Below, one piece after another: positions 56,269 through 63,543 of a DNA stretch of 64,000 nt. A program made the translations under genes and the position numbers. This stretch comes from Bacilli bacterium (lineage in GTDB: Bacteria > Bacillota_I > Bacilli_A > RF39 > UBA660). The notes under the pieces are model-generated. The model saw only the letters and a list, made by a program, of their open reading frames with translations. It had not been told where the DNA came from and made no database searches. The stretch spans positions 5,470 through 69,469 of the forward strand of contig CAAGHO010000048.1 in assembly GCA_900769695.1 (NCBI GenBank). The letters run 5' to 3'. Numbering within the stretch: the stretch's first letter is position 1; each line of letters starts with the position of its first letter.

Positions 56269-56922
56269 ATGGCTACTAACAAGGGTAAAGAAAAAAAATC
56301 TACAACTAAAAAAGTAAGTAATAGCTCTATAAAAAGAAAGAAAAATGTAAAGAAAAAGATAGATATGGAAAAGTACAATAACGATATATTTATGTTTTCA
56401 ATATTGTTATCTGTCGTTTGTATTTTAGCAGTATCATTAAAATCTTATCAATTTATACTATTTGGTAATCACTTACCATTTTCATTATTGATAGTACCAT
56501 TTACTATCTTTATAAGTAATTATATTACAAAAAAATATGGTTTTAAAAATTCATTATTTTCAATAGGAGTTTCGACATTAGTAATTGTTGCTTTCATTTT
56601 ATTGATAGATAATTTAACTAACAGGCAAGCAAGTATTACAGAAATAAGTGGTTTTGTAGTTACATATTTTGGAAGTATGTTTATTAACTTGTTGATTTAT
56701 TATTACATAATACTTAATATGACTTCTAAAAGTATTATGATAGGACTAAACTATTTATTTACACTAGTTCTTAATTCTTTTCTATATTTATTATTCTTTC
56801 ATGAATTAGTTCTATCAAGTTCATTATGGATGGAATTAACAATTTCATTTATAATTCAATTTATTATTTCTATAGGATTAATTTACTGTGATAGAAAAAT
56901 AGAAAGAGGAGTAAATATTTAA
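56269..56922 (+). CDS. Six-helix membrane protein, VUT/YhhQ-like
   Basis: The start is ATG 56269 behind AAGGAAG; an upstream in-frame ATG (56227) lacks a ribosome site. The 217-residue product has a very basic cytoplasmic N terminus (KEKKSTTKKVSNSSIKRKKN) and six helices. The helical part resembles VUT-family vitamin/queuosine-precursor transporters in size and in the FTIFISNYITKKYGFKNS segment. The match is loose and the substrate is unknown. Confidence 0.5.
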   Translation: MATNKGKEKKSTTKKVSNSSIKRKKNVKKKIDMEKYNNDIFMFSILLSVVCILAVSLKSYQFILFGNHLPFSLLIVPFTIFISNYITKKYGFKNSLFSIGVSTLVIVAFILLIDNLTNRQASITEISGFVVTYFGSMFINLLIYYYIILNMTSKSIMIGLNYLFTLVLNSFLYLLFFHELVLSSSLWMELTISFIIQFIISIGLIYCDRKIERGVNI

Positions 56923-56948
56923 AATAATTTATAAAAAACAAATAAATG

Positions 56949-56988
56949 ATATGACCTCATTTCTCGAATATAAGAAATGGGGTCATAT
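56949..56988. repeat. Long inverted repeat without a T tract
   Basis: The 16-base arms at 56949-56964 and 56973-56988 differ by one wobble pair and enclose an 8-base loop. It is GC-richer than its surroundings (ATGACC, GGGGTCAT) and is not followed by Ts. It may be a terminator helped by other factors, a bidirectional transcript end or a mobile-element remnant. Confidence 0.6.
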
Positions 56989-57013
56989 TAGTGTTAGAAG
57001 ATGAAAATGTTAG

Positions 57014-57112
57014 TAATATGATAGTATTAATGATTCAGATATAAATGTAAGTAGAAATATTATGTTTAAAATACATTACTAAAATTAAGAGAATAAGATA
57101 TAATAAAAGTAA
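57014..57112 (+). repeat. Diverged promoter-region repeat, copy 2
   Basis: Aligns with 45080-45182. It contains TTACTA (57076-57081), 17 bases, and TATAAT (57099-57104), placed at the same relative position as the promoter in copy 1. Confidence 0.65.
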
Positions 57113-57150
57113 TGATGATATAATAATGTATGAAGAGGAGAATAATTAAT

Positions 57151-57759
57151 ATGGATAAAGATTTTATTAGTGAAATAAATTTAGAAAATGTAGTAAAATA
57201 CGATAAGCCATTTGTGGTAACTTTTGTAGCATTACCTGGATCTTTAAAAACAACGGTTGCTAGAAAATTGTCAAGAAATTTAAAAATCTATTTGTTAAGC
57301 AATGATTATATTAGAAATTATTATTATCAGTTTACAAAAGATTATAGTGATGAAAAAAGGATAGAAATAGATAAAAAGGTTAAACAAATTCAAGATGAAA
57401 GAATTAATTATTTAGTTAAAGAAAATGTATCATTTGTATTGGATCAATGTCTTAATAGTTATGAAGAATATGAAAAGCTAAAAGATAAAGTTGGAAGTGG
57501 ATACAGGATATATGTAGTAAAGATTAATAGTGATGATGAAACAAATATAAAAAATATTAGTAATATCAAAATGGATTACAATCATGTTTATGAAGGTGTT
57601 ATTGGAGACAATATTGAATATCTTAGTTCATTTCCAAAAGAGGTTTACTATCAAATAAAAGAAAGAAAAAGAATTACTATTTCTGATAATCAAGTGGATT
57701 TTATAATTAGTGATGTTTCAAATATTGAAGCTTTAGAAAAAGATATTTTACAAAAGTAG
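57151..57759 (+). CDS. Zeta-toxin/AAA-type P-loop kinase-like protein
   Basis: The start is ATG 57151, about 10 bases after AGAGGAG; ATG 57130 lies before that site. The 202-residue product is a single P-loop domain: FVALPGSLKTTVARKL is a Walker A in which the usual second Gly is Leu, followed by LSNDYIRN and VSFVLDQCLNSYEEY. Such small kinases phosphorylate sugars, nucleotides or proteins; zeta toxins share the fold. No antitoxin-like partner is adjacent. It shares its promoter region with the ydjGHI-like operon and its 3' cassette with the same locus. Confidence 0.6.
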   Translation: MDKDFISEINLENVVKYDKPFVVTFVALPGSLKTTVARKLSRNLKIYLLSNDYIRNYYYQFTKDYSDEKRIEIDKKVKQIQDERINYLVKENVSFVLDQCLNSYEEYEKLKDKVGSGYRIYVVKINSDDETNIKNISNIKMDYNHVYEGVIGDNIEYLSSFPKEVYYQIKERKRITISDNQVDFIISDVSNIEALEKDILQK

Positions 57760-57764
57760 TTGAT

Positions 57765-57815
57765 AATCAAGCAAGAAATTTTGCTTGATTTTTCATTATG
57801 GGGGGGGGTTATAAT
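57765..57815 (+). promoter_or_regulatory. Inverted repeat plus poly-G promoter cassette, copy 2 (G9)
   Basis: AATCAAGCAA (57765-57774) and TTGCTTGATT (57781-57790) form the same stem as copy 1, then nine Gs (57800-57808) and TATAAT (57810-57815). With TTGATT (57785-57790) as -35 the spacer is 19 bases. Similarity to copy 1 continues through a TTAGATA and AAAATAGGTG leader to the start codon. The tract already differs by one G between copies. Confidence 0.65.
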
Positions 57816-57847
57816 AATCTTAGATATAGTAAAATAGGTGATCTAGG

Positions 57848-58393
57848 ATGAAAAAAAGTTTGAAAGTATCAATTATAATAGCAATAATAACTTGTATTAT
57901 TTCGATAAGTGGATCATACGCTGCGACAAATTATGCGATAAGTGCTATAAAGATAGGATATTCAGATAATTCTAATTTAGGAGCAGATAATGTTCAAGCA
58001 GCAATCGATGGTACATGCAGTAAAGTTGATACTAGGCTTGGTAATATCGAAAAAAGTAAACAGAATACTTTAACTACTACTACAGGTACTGTTAGTATAA
58101 ATTTTAAAACACTTCATAGTGGTGATAATTGTACAAAAGCATATAAATACGGAAATACAGTTATGTATAATTGTCCATTTGTTCCAGAAAGTGATATTTC
58201 TACTAATACATCTATATTAACTTTTCCTGATGGATATAGACCTATATCTCAAACTTATGTTGTAATTAGTGTTTCCGGTACTGGTTATTCCTACAATGCT
58301 GTTTTAAGTGCAACAGGTAATTTAAGCCTTGCCAATAATAATTTAAAATCAAATGTATGGTATCAATTATCAATTACTTTTATTTCTTCTTAA
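57848..58393 (+). CDS. Secreted stalk protein with tail-fibre-like C-terminal domain
   Basis: A 181-residue protein behind AGGTG, with a signal peptide (VSIIIAIITCIISISGSYA). The stalk motif GYSDNSNLGADNVQAAID is shared with the 48525 product. The C-terminal domain (LTFPDGYRPISQTYVVISVS, SATGNLSLANNNLKSNVWYQ) resembles small phage-tail or C1q-like beta domains. It lies under a poly-G promoter, so switching of its expression is likely. Its stop touches a truncated reverse transcriptase, which marks a recombination joint. Confidence 0.7.
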   Translation: MKKSLKVSIIIAIITCIISISGSYAATNYAISAIKIGYSDNSNLGADNVQAAIDGTCSKVDTRLGNIEKSKQNTLTTTTGTVSINFKTLHSGDNCTKAYKYGNTVMYNCPFVPESDISTNTSILTFPDGYRPISQTYVVISVSGTGYSYNAVLSATGNLSLANNNLKSNVWYQLSITFISS

Positions 58394-59078
58394 GAAGCAA
58401 AATAAATTAAACAGTTGCAGAAAAATATTTTTTAAAAACAATGACAATAAAGTTTATTATTTAAAATGTGATATTCGTAAATATTTTTCTAGTATTAACC
58501 ATGAAATATTAATAGATTTATTAGAAGAAATAAGTTTTTTAAATGATGAAATGTGGATTATAAAAAAGTTGATAAAAGAACAACCAGATAATGCAAGTAT
58601 TGGATTACCACTTGGAAATCAATCAAGTCAGTGGTTCGCACTTTTATATCTAAATAAAATAGATCATTATATTAAAGAACAATTAGGGATTAAATGCTAT
58701 GTGAGATATATGGATGATATGATATTAGTTCATAGAGATAAAAAATATTTATCTGAATGTAAAAATAAAATAGAAAAAATATGTAATGATTTATTAGATT
58801 TAGAATTGAATGAAAAAACTCAAATAGGAATGGTAAAAAATGGAATAGATTTTTTAGGTTATAGACATATTTTAAGTAGTTCAGGTAAGATTATAGTTAA
58901 ACTAAGATACTCTTCAAAAAGGCGTTTGAAAAAACATTTAAAAACTGTAAATAAATTATATAATAAGGGAATAGTTGATGATGAATATGTATATCAAAGA
59001 AAAAACTTTTTTTATAATCATATTAAAGACACAAATGAGAGTACAAAACTTAAAGTTGACACATTTCCCTTCAAATAG
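58394..59078 (+). pseudogene. 5'-truncated reverse transcriptase of diversity-generating-retroelement type
   Basis: The frame encodes the catalytic palm of a reverse transcriptase: YYLKCDIRKYFSSINHEIL (motif A), GLPLGNQSSQWFALLYLNKI (motif B, with the GxxxSQ form typical of DGR enzymes), CYVRYMDDMILV (motif C) and GIDFLGYRH (motif E). The N-terminal fingers, about 90-100 residues of a normal enzyme, are missing, and the homology begins right at the stop of the upstream gene. No start codon with a ribosome site exists within it. It is therefore most likely a remnant, cut when the upstream cassette arrived. No accessory Avd gene or template repeat was found nearby. Confidence 0.8.
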
Positions 59079-59107
59079 ACAAAAAACTCTTTAAATTGCC
59101 TTAAAAT

Positions 59108-59137
59108 TTGTTAAAAAAGATAAAAATATGTTATGAT
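59108..59137 (+). promoter_or_regulatory. Promoter of the lectin-AAA+ gene
   Basis: TTGTTA (59108-59113), an 18-base spacer and TATGAT (59132-59137) preceded by TGT. It gives the gene at 59156 its own transcript, independent of the reverse-transcriptase remnant. Confidence 0.55.
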
Positions 59138-59155
59138 ATATATGGTGATTTATAT

Positions 59156-61093
59156 ATGAATAACTTTACATTTTTAACTGATGAACAAATATTTGAAAAT
59201 AATCAGTTAGATATTATAAGTAGATATGGTACAAAATGTGCTATAACTGATTTTTCTATTTTATTAGGTGGTTATGTTTCATCATATTATTATACTAGTG
59301 AAGGAAATACTAAAAAAGATAGAACTGGTTGGTGGTGGACAAAATCATGTGATGGGAATAATGACGCGCGCGTCGTTGAAAAGGATGGCCTTAGATGTTG
59401 GTTCGTTGTTTATAAACGCAGTGGTGGGGCTCGCCCAGCTTTACCTTACTCTTCAATCAAATCAATCTCCTCGAACGGAGTGAGAGGTGCCAATGGAATT
59501 AAGGAAATTGAATATGGCGAATATCCACAAACAATTGTTGATGAACATTATTCTCGTGAACTAGAAAGAGCGTATAATAATAGAAGTTTAAGAACTACAG
59601 GCAAAAATTATACAACAGATTCAGTTAGATACCAAAATACTGATACAAGTTTTAGAGCAAGAACTCATACTGAATATGAATATAATGGAAGTAAATATAT
59701 CCGTTTTGTTGGTGATTTAAACTGTGATGGAGAAGTCTTGTCTGATGGTAGAACAATAAAAACAGGTCAAGCATATTGGGTTCGTGTTGAACCAATAACT
59801 TGGCTAGTAGATGAAAGAGCAAATATAGCACTTTCAAAGAAAATAATTTTTTCTGGAGTACAATTTAAAAATCAAAGAGATTACAAAGGAGATTTTGATA
59901 GAACTGATATAAAACAATTTATGGATAATTATTTCTCAAAAGAAATAGTAACTGACAGAGTATATTCACAAATTACATCAGTAGAACAAATTCAAAGTAT
60001 AGAAGAAAAAGAACCGGTAAGAAAACAAAATCCTTATGGTTTCAATTTTGATGGAGTATCAGAAGAAGATATAATAAGAGGAGCAGTAGAAAGTAATATT
60101 TCAGTATTCTTACATGGTAGATCAAGTGAAGGTAAATCAGCAAGAGTAAAACAATTAGATCCAGATTGTGAAATAATATATATGAGAAATGCAACTCCGG
60201 ATAGTTTAAATGGAAAAAGTGTTTATAACGCTGCAACAGGAGAAATGATTGATGTACCACCAACATGGTATTCAAAAGTAAAAGAAAAATGTGAAGCTGA
60301 ACCAGATAAAATTCATATTATATTCTTTGATGAACTTACAAATGCACTTCCTTCCATACAAGGTATGGCATTTAATATAGTATTAGATGGTGAAGTAAAT
60401 GGTAAATGGAAGTTACCACCTAATGCAAGAATAGTTGCAGCAGGAAATGATTTAAATGATTCATTAGCTGCAAATCAAATGGCAGAACCATTATTCAACA
60501 GATTTGCTCACGTTTATATTAATACTACAGTAGATAGTTGGTTAAAGTGGGCATCTACACCTAAAGAAAAATATGAGAGATTAGATTATAAAGAGGAAGA
60601 ACCAGAGGCAAAAATTCATCCTTCAGTATATGCTTACATAGCATATAAATCTTATAGTGGGCATGATGTCTTAAGAACTCCATATACAGGAGATAAACCA
60701 AATGCAGATCCAAGAAAATGGGAAATGGCATCTAAGTTACTCTATAAAACTAAACAACCAGAAATGTTAAGAGCATTGATAGGTGATGATTTAACAAGAG
60801 ATTTTACAGCATTTGCAAGACAACAAGTAATAAGTGTTGAAGATGTAATTAATCATAATTATTCAAGTAGAGATTTAGAAATGGATGTATCACAAAAATT
60901 CGCAACAGCAGTTGGATTATCCTCTGTTGATGATGAGCATTTTGAAGTAGTAAGAGATTTTATGAAGCAAGTGGGTGCAGAACCAAGAGCTGCATTTGAA
61001 TCTATGTGGACACATGGAGATGAGAGAAGATTAGAAAAACTTGCAGAAGTACAAATGGCAGATAGCTTATCACAAGGAGGAATAAGAAGATGA
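59156..61093 (+). CDS. Rearranged lectin-like (DGR-target-type) domain fused to a MoxR-like AAA+ ATPase
   Basis: The start is ATG 59156 behind GGTGAT; a TTG at 59108 lies in the -35 box. The 645-residue product has two parts. Residues about 1-290 form a C-type-lectin/DUF6273-like domain with its order changed: the WWWTKSC...GARPALPYSSI part, normally C-terminal, comes first (residues 59-100), and the YWVRVEPITWLVD part comes after (about residue 207). Residues about 300-600 are a MoxR-type ATPase: Walker A HGRSSEGKS near 320, Walker B IIFFDELTN near 388, and VAAGNDLNDS. A dedicated partner with VWA and peptidase domains follows. Likely a sensor-driven remodelling motor; its target is unknown. 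Confidence 0.8.
   Translation: MNNFTFLTDEQIFENNQLDIISRYGTKCAITDFSILLGGYVSSYYYTSEGNTKKDRTGWWWTKSCDGNNDARVVEKDGLRCWFVVYKRSGGARPALPYSSIKSISSNGVRGANGIKEIEYGEYPQTIVDEHYSRELERAYNNRSLRTTGKNYTTDSVRYQNTDTSFRARTHTEYEYNGSKYIRFVGDLNCDGEVLSDGRTIKTGQAYWVRVEPITWLVDERANIALSKKIIFSGVQFKNQRDYKGDFDRTDIKQFMDNYFSKEIVTDRVYSQITSVEQIQSIEEKEPVRKQNPYGFNFDGVSEEDIIRGAVESNISVFLHGRSSEGKSARVKQLDPDCEIIYMRNATPDSLNGKSVYNAATGEMIDVPPTWYSKVKEKCEAEPDKIHIIFFDELTNALPSIQGMAFNIVLDGEVNGKWKLPPNARIVAAGNDLNDSLAANQMAEPLFNRFAHVYINTTVDSWLKWASTPKEKYERLDYKEEEPEAKIHPSVYAYIAYKSYSGHDVLRTPYTGDKPNADPRKWEMASKLLYKTKQPEMLRALIGDDLTRDFTAFARQQVISVEDVINHNYSSRDLEMDVSQKFATAVGLSSVDDEHFEVVRDFMKQVGAEPRAAFESMWTHGDERRLEKLAEVQMADSLSQGGIRR
59330..59443 (+). other. 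Candidate DGR variable region
   Basis: Codes for residues 59-96, from WWWTKS to GARPAL. The stretch 59363-59440 is about 55% G+C by hand count, twice the window average, and opens with the 12-base palindrome GACGCGCGCGTC (59363-59374). In DGR targets the final strands of a lectin fold are rewritten at template adenines, which tends to raise GC in AT-rich genomes. GGGGCTCGCCCAGCTTTACC (59426-59445) would be the homing-type end. The template itself is not in the window. Confidence 0.55.
59466..59485 (+). other. Possible hairpin 3' of the variable region
   Basis: TCTC and CTC (59466-59472) can pair with GAG and GAGA (59478-59485) around GAACG with one bulged base. Hairpins or cruciforms some 10-20 bases downstream of variable regions help retrohoming in studied DGRs. 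The bases also code for protein, so the pairing could be chance. Confidence 0.35.
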
Positions 61094-61491
61094 ATAAAGA
61101 AAGATTAAATTTATTAGAAAATTATATTAAATCTGGAGTATCTCCATTATTGGTTCAAAACATACCTTCAAATTCTTTTAATAATTCAGTTATTATAAAA
61201 TCAAATATTGATAGATCTGAATTAAATGGGCATTATGAAAATATAGATTTTTGTCCTCCACTTTGGTATAAAGAATTATTAGCTAAAAGTAAAACAAATC
61301 ATGTTGTTTTAGTAATTGAAAATATAAATGAAATCCCATTAGAAGAACAAACTAAATTTATTGAGATACTTAAATATAAAAAAGTTAGTACATTTGAATT
61401 ACCTAAAAAATGTTTAGTTATTGTCACTTGTTCTGATTTAACTGCTAATAAAATAGATGAAGAAGTATATTCATTATTAGCACAAATTTAA
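61090..61491 (+). CDS. Small AAA-like protein lacking a P-loop
   Basis: A 133-residue protein overlapping the preceding gene by 4 bases (ATGA). HVVLVIENINEIPLEEQTKF looks like a Walker B strand with Asp/Glu replaced (IENIN), and LPKKCLVIVTCSDL like a sensor-1 strand. The Walker A part is absent. It resembles half of an AAA module and may bind the ATPase as a regulatory partner. Its function is unknown. Confidence 0.55.
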   Translation: MNKERLNLLENYIKSGVSPLLVQNIPSNSFNNSVIIKSNIDRSELNGHYENIDFCPPLWYKELLAKSKTNHVVLVIENINEIPLEEQTKFIEILKYKKVSTFELPKKCLVIVTCSDLTANKIDEEVYSLLAQI

Positions 61492-61500
61492 GGATAGCTT

Positions 61501-62994
61501 ATGAACGTAGAATCTATTAAAAGAAGATTATTAGTTAAGTATCCTTTCTTTGGAAGTGTAGTAGCTAATTCTAATTTTATTGCTGAACCAGCAGTAGGAA
61601 CAGCAGGAACAGATGGCAAAAACATTTATTATAATCCCAACTTTATTGAATCCATCACAGATGATCAACAAACGTTTATTTTTGCACACGAAATATGTCA
61701 TATAGCATTTGATCACATTTTCAGAAGTGAAGGTAAAGATAAAGATTTATGGAATATTGCAACTAATTCGGTTGTAAATGCTTTTCTAAAACAAGATGGA
61801 TTACCTATAGTTGAAGGTGGCGTTGATATTCCAGAGGCAATTAATTATGATGCAGAGGAAATGTACAAAAAGCTTTTAGAGGAAAAGAAACAACAGCAAC
61901 AACAAAATGGACAGGGTAATGGTCAAGATCAACAAGGTAGTCAACAACAAAGCAGTTCTAGCGGTGAAAATTCACAAGAACAAGATAAACAATCACAAGA
62001 GCAAAGTGGTGATGGATCAGGAGAAGATTCACAGGAAGAAGAAAAACAACAAGATGTTGGACATGACACCCATTCTATGTGGGATAAAGCAATAGAAAAG
62101 AGGCATCAAGAAGAGCAATCACAATCTAATTCAGAACAATCTGACGACAAGGATGAAGATAAACAAAGTTTGTTAGATAAATTAAGTAAAATGTTTGATA
62201 AGAAAAAAGAACAACAAGAAAAGCAACAACAACCTGATGAAAACCAAAATAAAGAGCAAGAAAAGAAAAAGAATGAAGAAATTAAAAAGTTAACAGAATT
62301 AGGTGAAAAAGAAGCATTTAAACAGAATAAAATAGAAAGAAAAAAACAACTAGAAGAATTAAGAAAAGCACTAGCTAGTCAATCACATGGTCATGGAAAC
62401 ACTACAAATAGTGAAAGAAGAAATATAACTGACATCGGAACATCTGAACCTCTTATTGATTGGAGAAGATTATTAAAAGAAGCTGTAAAATATGATATTG
62501 ATTGGTCATATCAAAATGCTGGAATAGAGGATGGTGTAGTAACTGCATATTTGGAGGAAATGCCAAGACCAGAGACAGAAATCGTTTTAGATACAAGTGG
62601 TTCTATAGATGAAACACTACTTAGAAATTTTTTAAGAGAATGTAAAAATATATTACAAACATCTAAAGTTAAAGTTGGATGCTTTGATACGCAATTTTAT
62701 GGTTTTACTGAAATTAAAGATGTATCTGATATTGACAATTTGCCATTTTATGGTGGTGGTGGAACTAACTTTGATGTGGCTGTTAATGCATTTACAAGAA
62801 GGGTTGAAAATAAGATAATTTTTACTGATGGAGATGCAAATATGCCAAATACACCAATAGATGCAATCTGGATAGTTTTTGGTGGTAAAAAAATTAATCC
62901 TAAAGGTGGTAAAGTAATTCATATAGACAATGAACAACTTGAAAGACTATATAATTATCAAATTACTAATGAAGCAAAAGGAAGGTCAAGGTAA
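61501..62994 (+). CDS. VWA-like protein with zinc-metallopeptidase domain (DUF2201-type)
   Basis: A 497-residue protein. An N-terminal metallopeptidase-like domain has HEICH (HExxH) at residues 63-67. A Gln/Ser/Glu/Lys-rich disordered linker spans about 125-270, followed by a VWA domain with MIDAS motif DTSGS at 364-368, GGGGTNF and IIFTDGD. This pairing is known as DUF2201/VWA-like and usually accompanies MoxR-type ATPases, as here. The ATPase is thought to act on the VWA partner's metal site or its bound target. It lies 9 bases after the small AAA-like gene and ends the operon. Confidence 0.85.
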   Translation: MNVESIKRRLLVKYPFFGSVVANSNFIAEPAVGTAGTDGKNIYYNPNFIESITDDQQTFIFAHEICHIAFDHIFRSEGKDKDLWNIATNSVVNAFLKQDGLPIVEGGVDIPEAINYDAEEMYKKLLEEKKQQQQQNGQGNGQDQQGSQQQSSSSGENSQEQDKQSQEQSGDGSGEDSQEEEKQQDVGHDTHSMWDKAIEKRHQEEQSQSNSEQSDDKDEDKQSLLDKLSKMFDKKKEQQEKQQQPDENQNKEQEKKKNEEIKKLTELGEKEAFKQNKIERKKQLEELRKALASQSHGHGNTTNSERRNITDIGTSEPLIDWRRLLKEAVKYDIDWSYQNAGIEDGVVTAYLEEMPRPETEIVLDTSGSIDETLLRNFLRECKNILQTSKVKVGCFDTQFYGFTEIKDVSDIDNLPFYGGGGTNFDVAVNAFTRRVENKIIFTDGDANMPNTPIDAIWIVFGGKKINPKGGKVIHIDNEQLERLYNYQITNEAKGRSR

Positions 62995-62997
62995 AAC

Positions 62998-63030
62998 AAA
63001 GATTTAGAAAAAAATTCTGAATCTTTTTTT
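62998..63030 (+). terminator. Terminator of the lectin-AAA+/VWA operon
   Basis: AAAGATT (62998-63004) pairs with AATCTTT (63020-63026); inner AGAA/TTCT pairs extend it after a mismatch. A run of Ts follows. Confidence 0.7.
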
Positions 63031-63054
63031 AATAATTTTAATCTTCCTTTATAT

Positions 63055-63071
63055 ATAATGAGAATCATTAT
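63055..63071. promoter_or_regulatory. Fur/PerR-box-like palindrome in a gene-free stretch
   Basis: ATAATGA (63055-63061), GAA, TCATTAT (63065-63071): perfect 7-base arms, close in style to Fur-family operators. From here to 63230 I see no gene. The stretch also has three TGCAAAA-type repeats (about 63174-63205) and a repeated AAAACGTATAA (about 63217 and 63237) flanking the -35 box of the next promoter. Confidence 0.35.
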
Positions 63072-63230
63072 TGTATAACAAATATATTAATTTATAAATA
63101 TGATACCTCAAAATATTATATAATCTATTTAAAATGAGAAATCATATTAATAATAGTAAATAAATAAGATAAAATGCAAAATTGCAAAAAATATGCAAAA
63201 ATGCAGTTTATAAAAAAAACGTATAAGATA

Positions 63231-63259
63231 TTGACAAAAACGTATAATATATTTATAAT
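63231..63259 (+). promoter_or_regulatory. Consensus promoter of the gatCA operon
   Basis: TTGACA (63231-63236), a 17-base spacer and TATAAT (63254-63259), a perfect housekeeping promoter feeding the T-box leader. Confidence 0.8.
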
Positions 63260-63265
63260 TTAGTT

Positions 63266-63522
63266 ACTTGCGTTGAAGGAGAAAAGTAAAATATTTGAAA
63301 TTTTAGCGAGCTAGGATTTGGTGTGAGCCTGGTAATGGATTTATTTGAAAGAACACTCTGGAGTTGTTTACCGAAAGTATTTTAACAAGTAGGCTAAACC
63401 GGAAGTATTACCGTTATTAATACATACTTAAAGTGATTATTAAAGGTTTACCTTTATAATAAATTGGGTGGTACCGCGGAAGCACTAGTTTTCGTCCCTT
63501 TGTGGATGAACTAGTGTTTTTT
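63266..63522 (+). promoter_or_regulatory. T-box riboswitch, probable Asn specifier
   Basis: The leader carries the T-box core TGGGTGGTACCGCGG (63465-63479), which pairs with the acceptor end of uncharged tRNA, and a terminator with arms from CACTAG (63483) to CTAGTG (63511-63516) plus Ts. The stem I distal loop is GGTGTGAGCC. Just before the usual CTCTGGAGT segment lies AAC (63352-63354) followed by A, the position of the specifier; AAC means asparagine. An Asn T-box ahead of gatC fits, as GatCAB makes Asn-tRNA(Asn) by amidation. The codon is read by eye. Confidence 0.85.
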
Positions 63523-63543
63523 GTTTGATAGGAGGATTTAACG

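Noticed and set aside
59079..59155. Possible DGR template repeat between the reverse transcriptase and the target gene
   Set aside because: No stretch here or elsewhere in the window resembles 59330-59443 with adenines substituted; it holds only a promoter and ribosome site.
60042..60275. Leu/His-rich 77-codon frame on the - strand inside the AAA+ gene
   Set aside because: Antisense shadow of the Walker A region; composition is unlike any real protein here.
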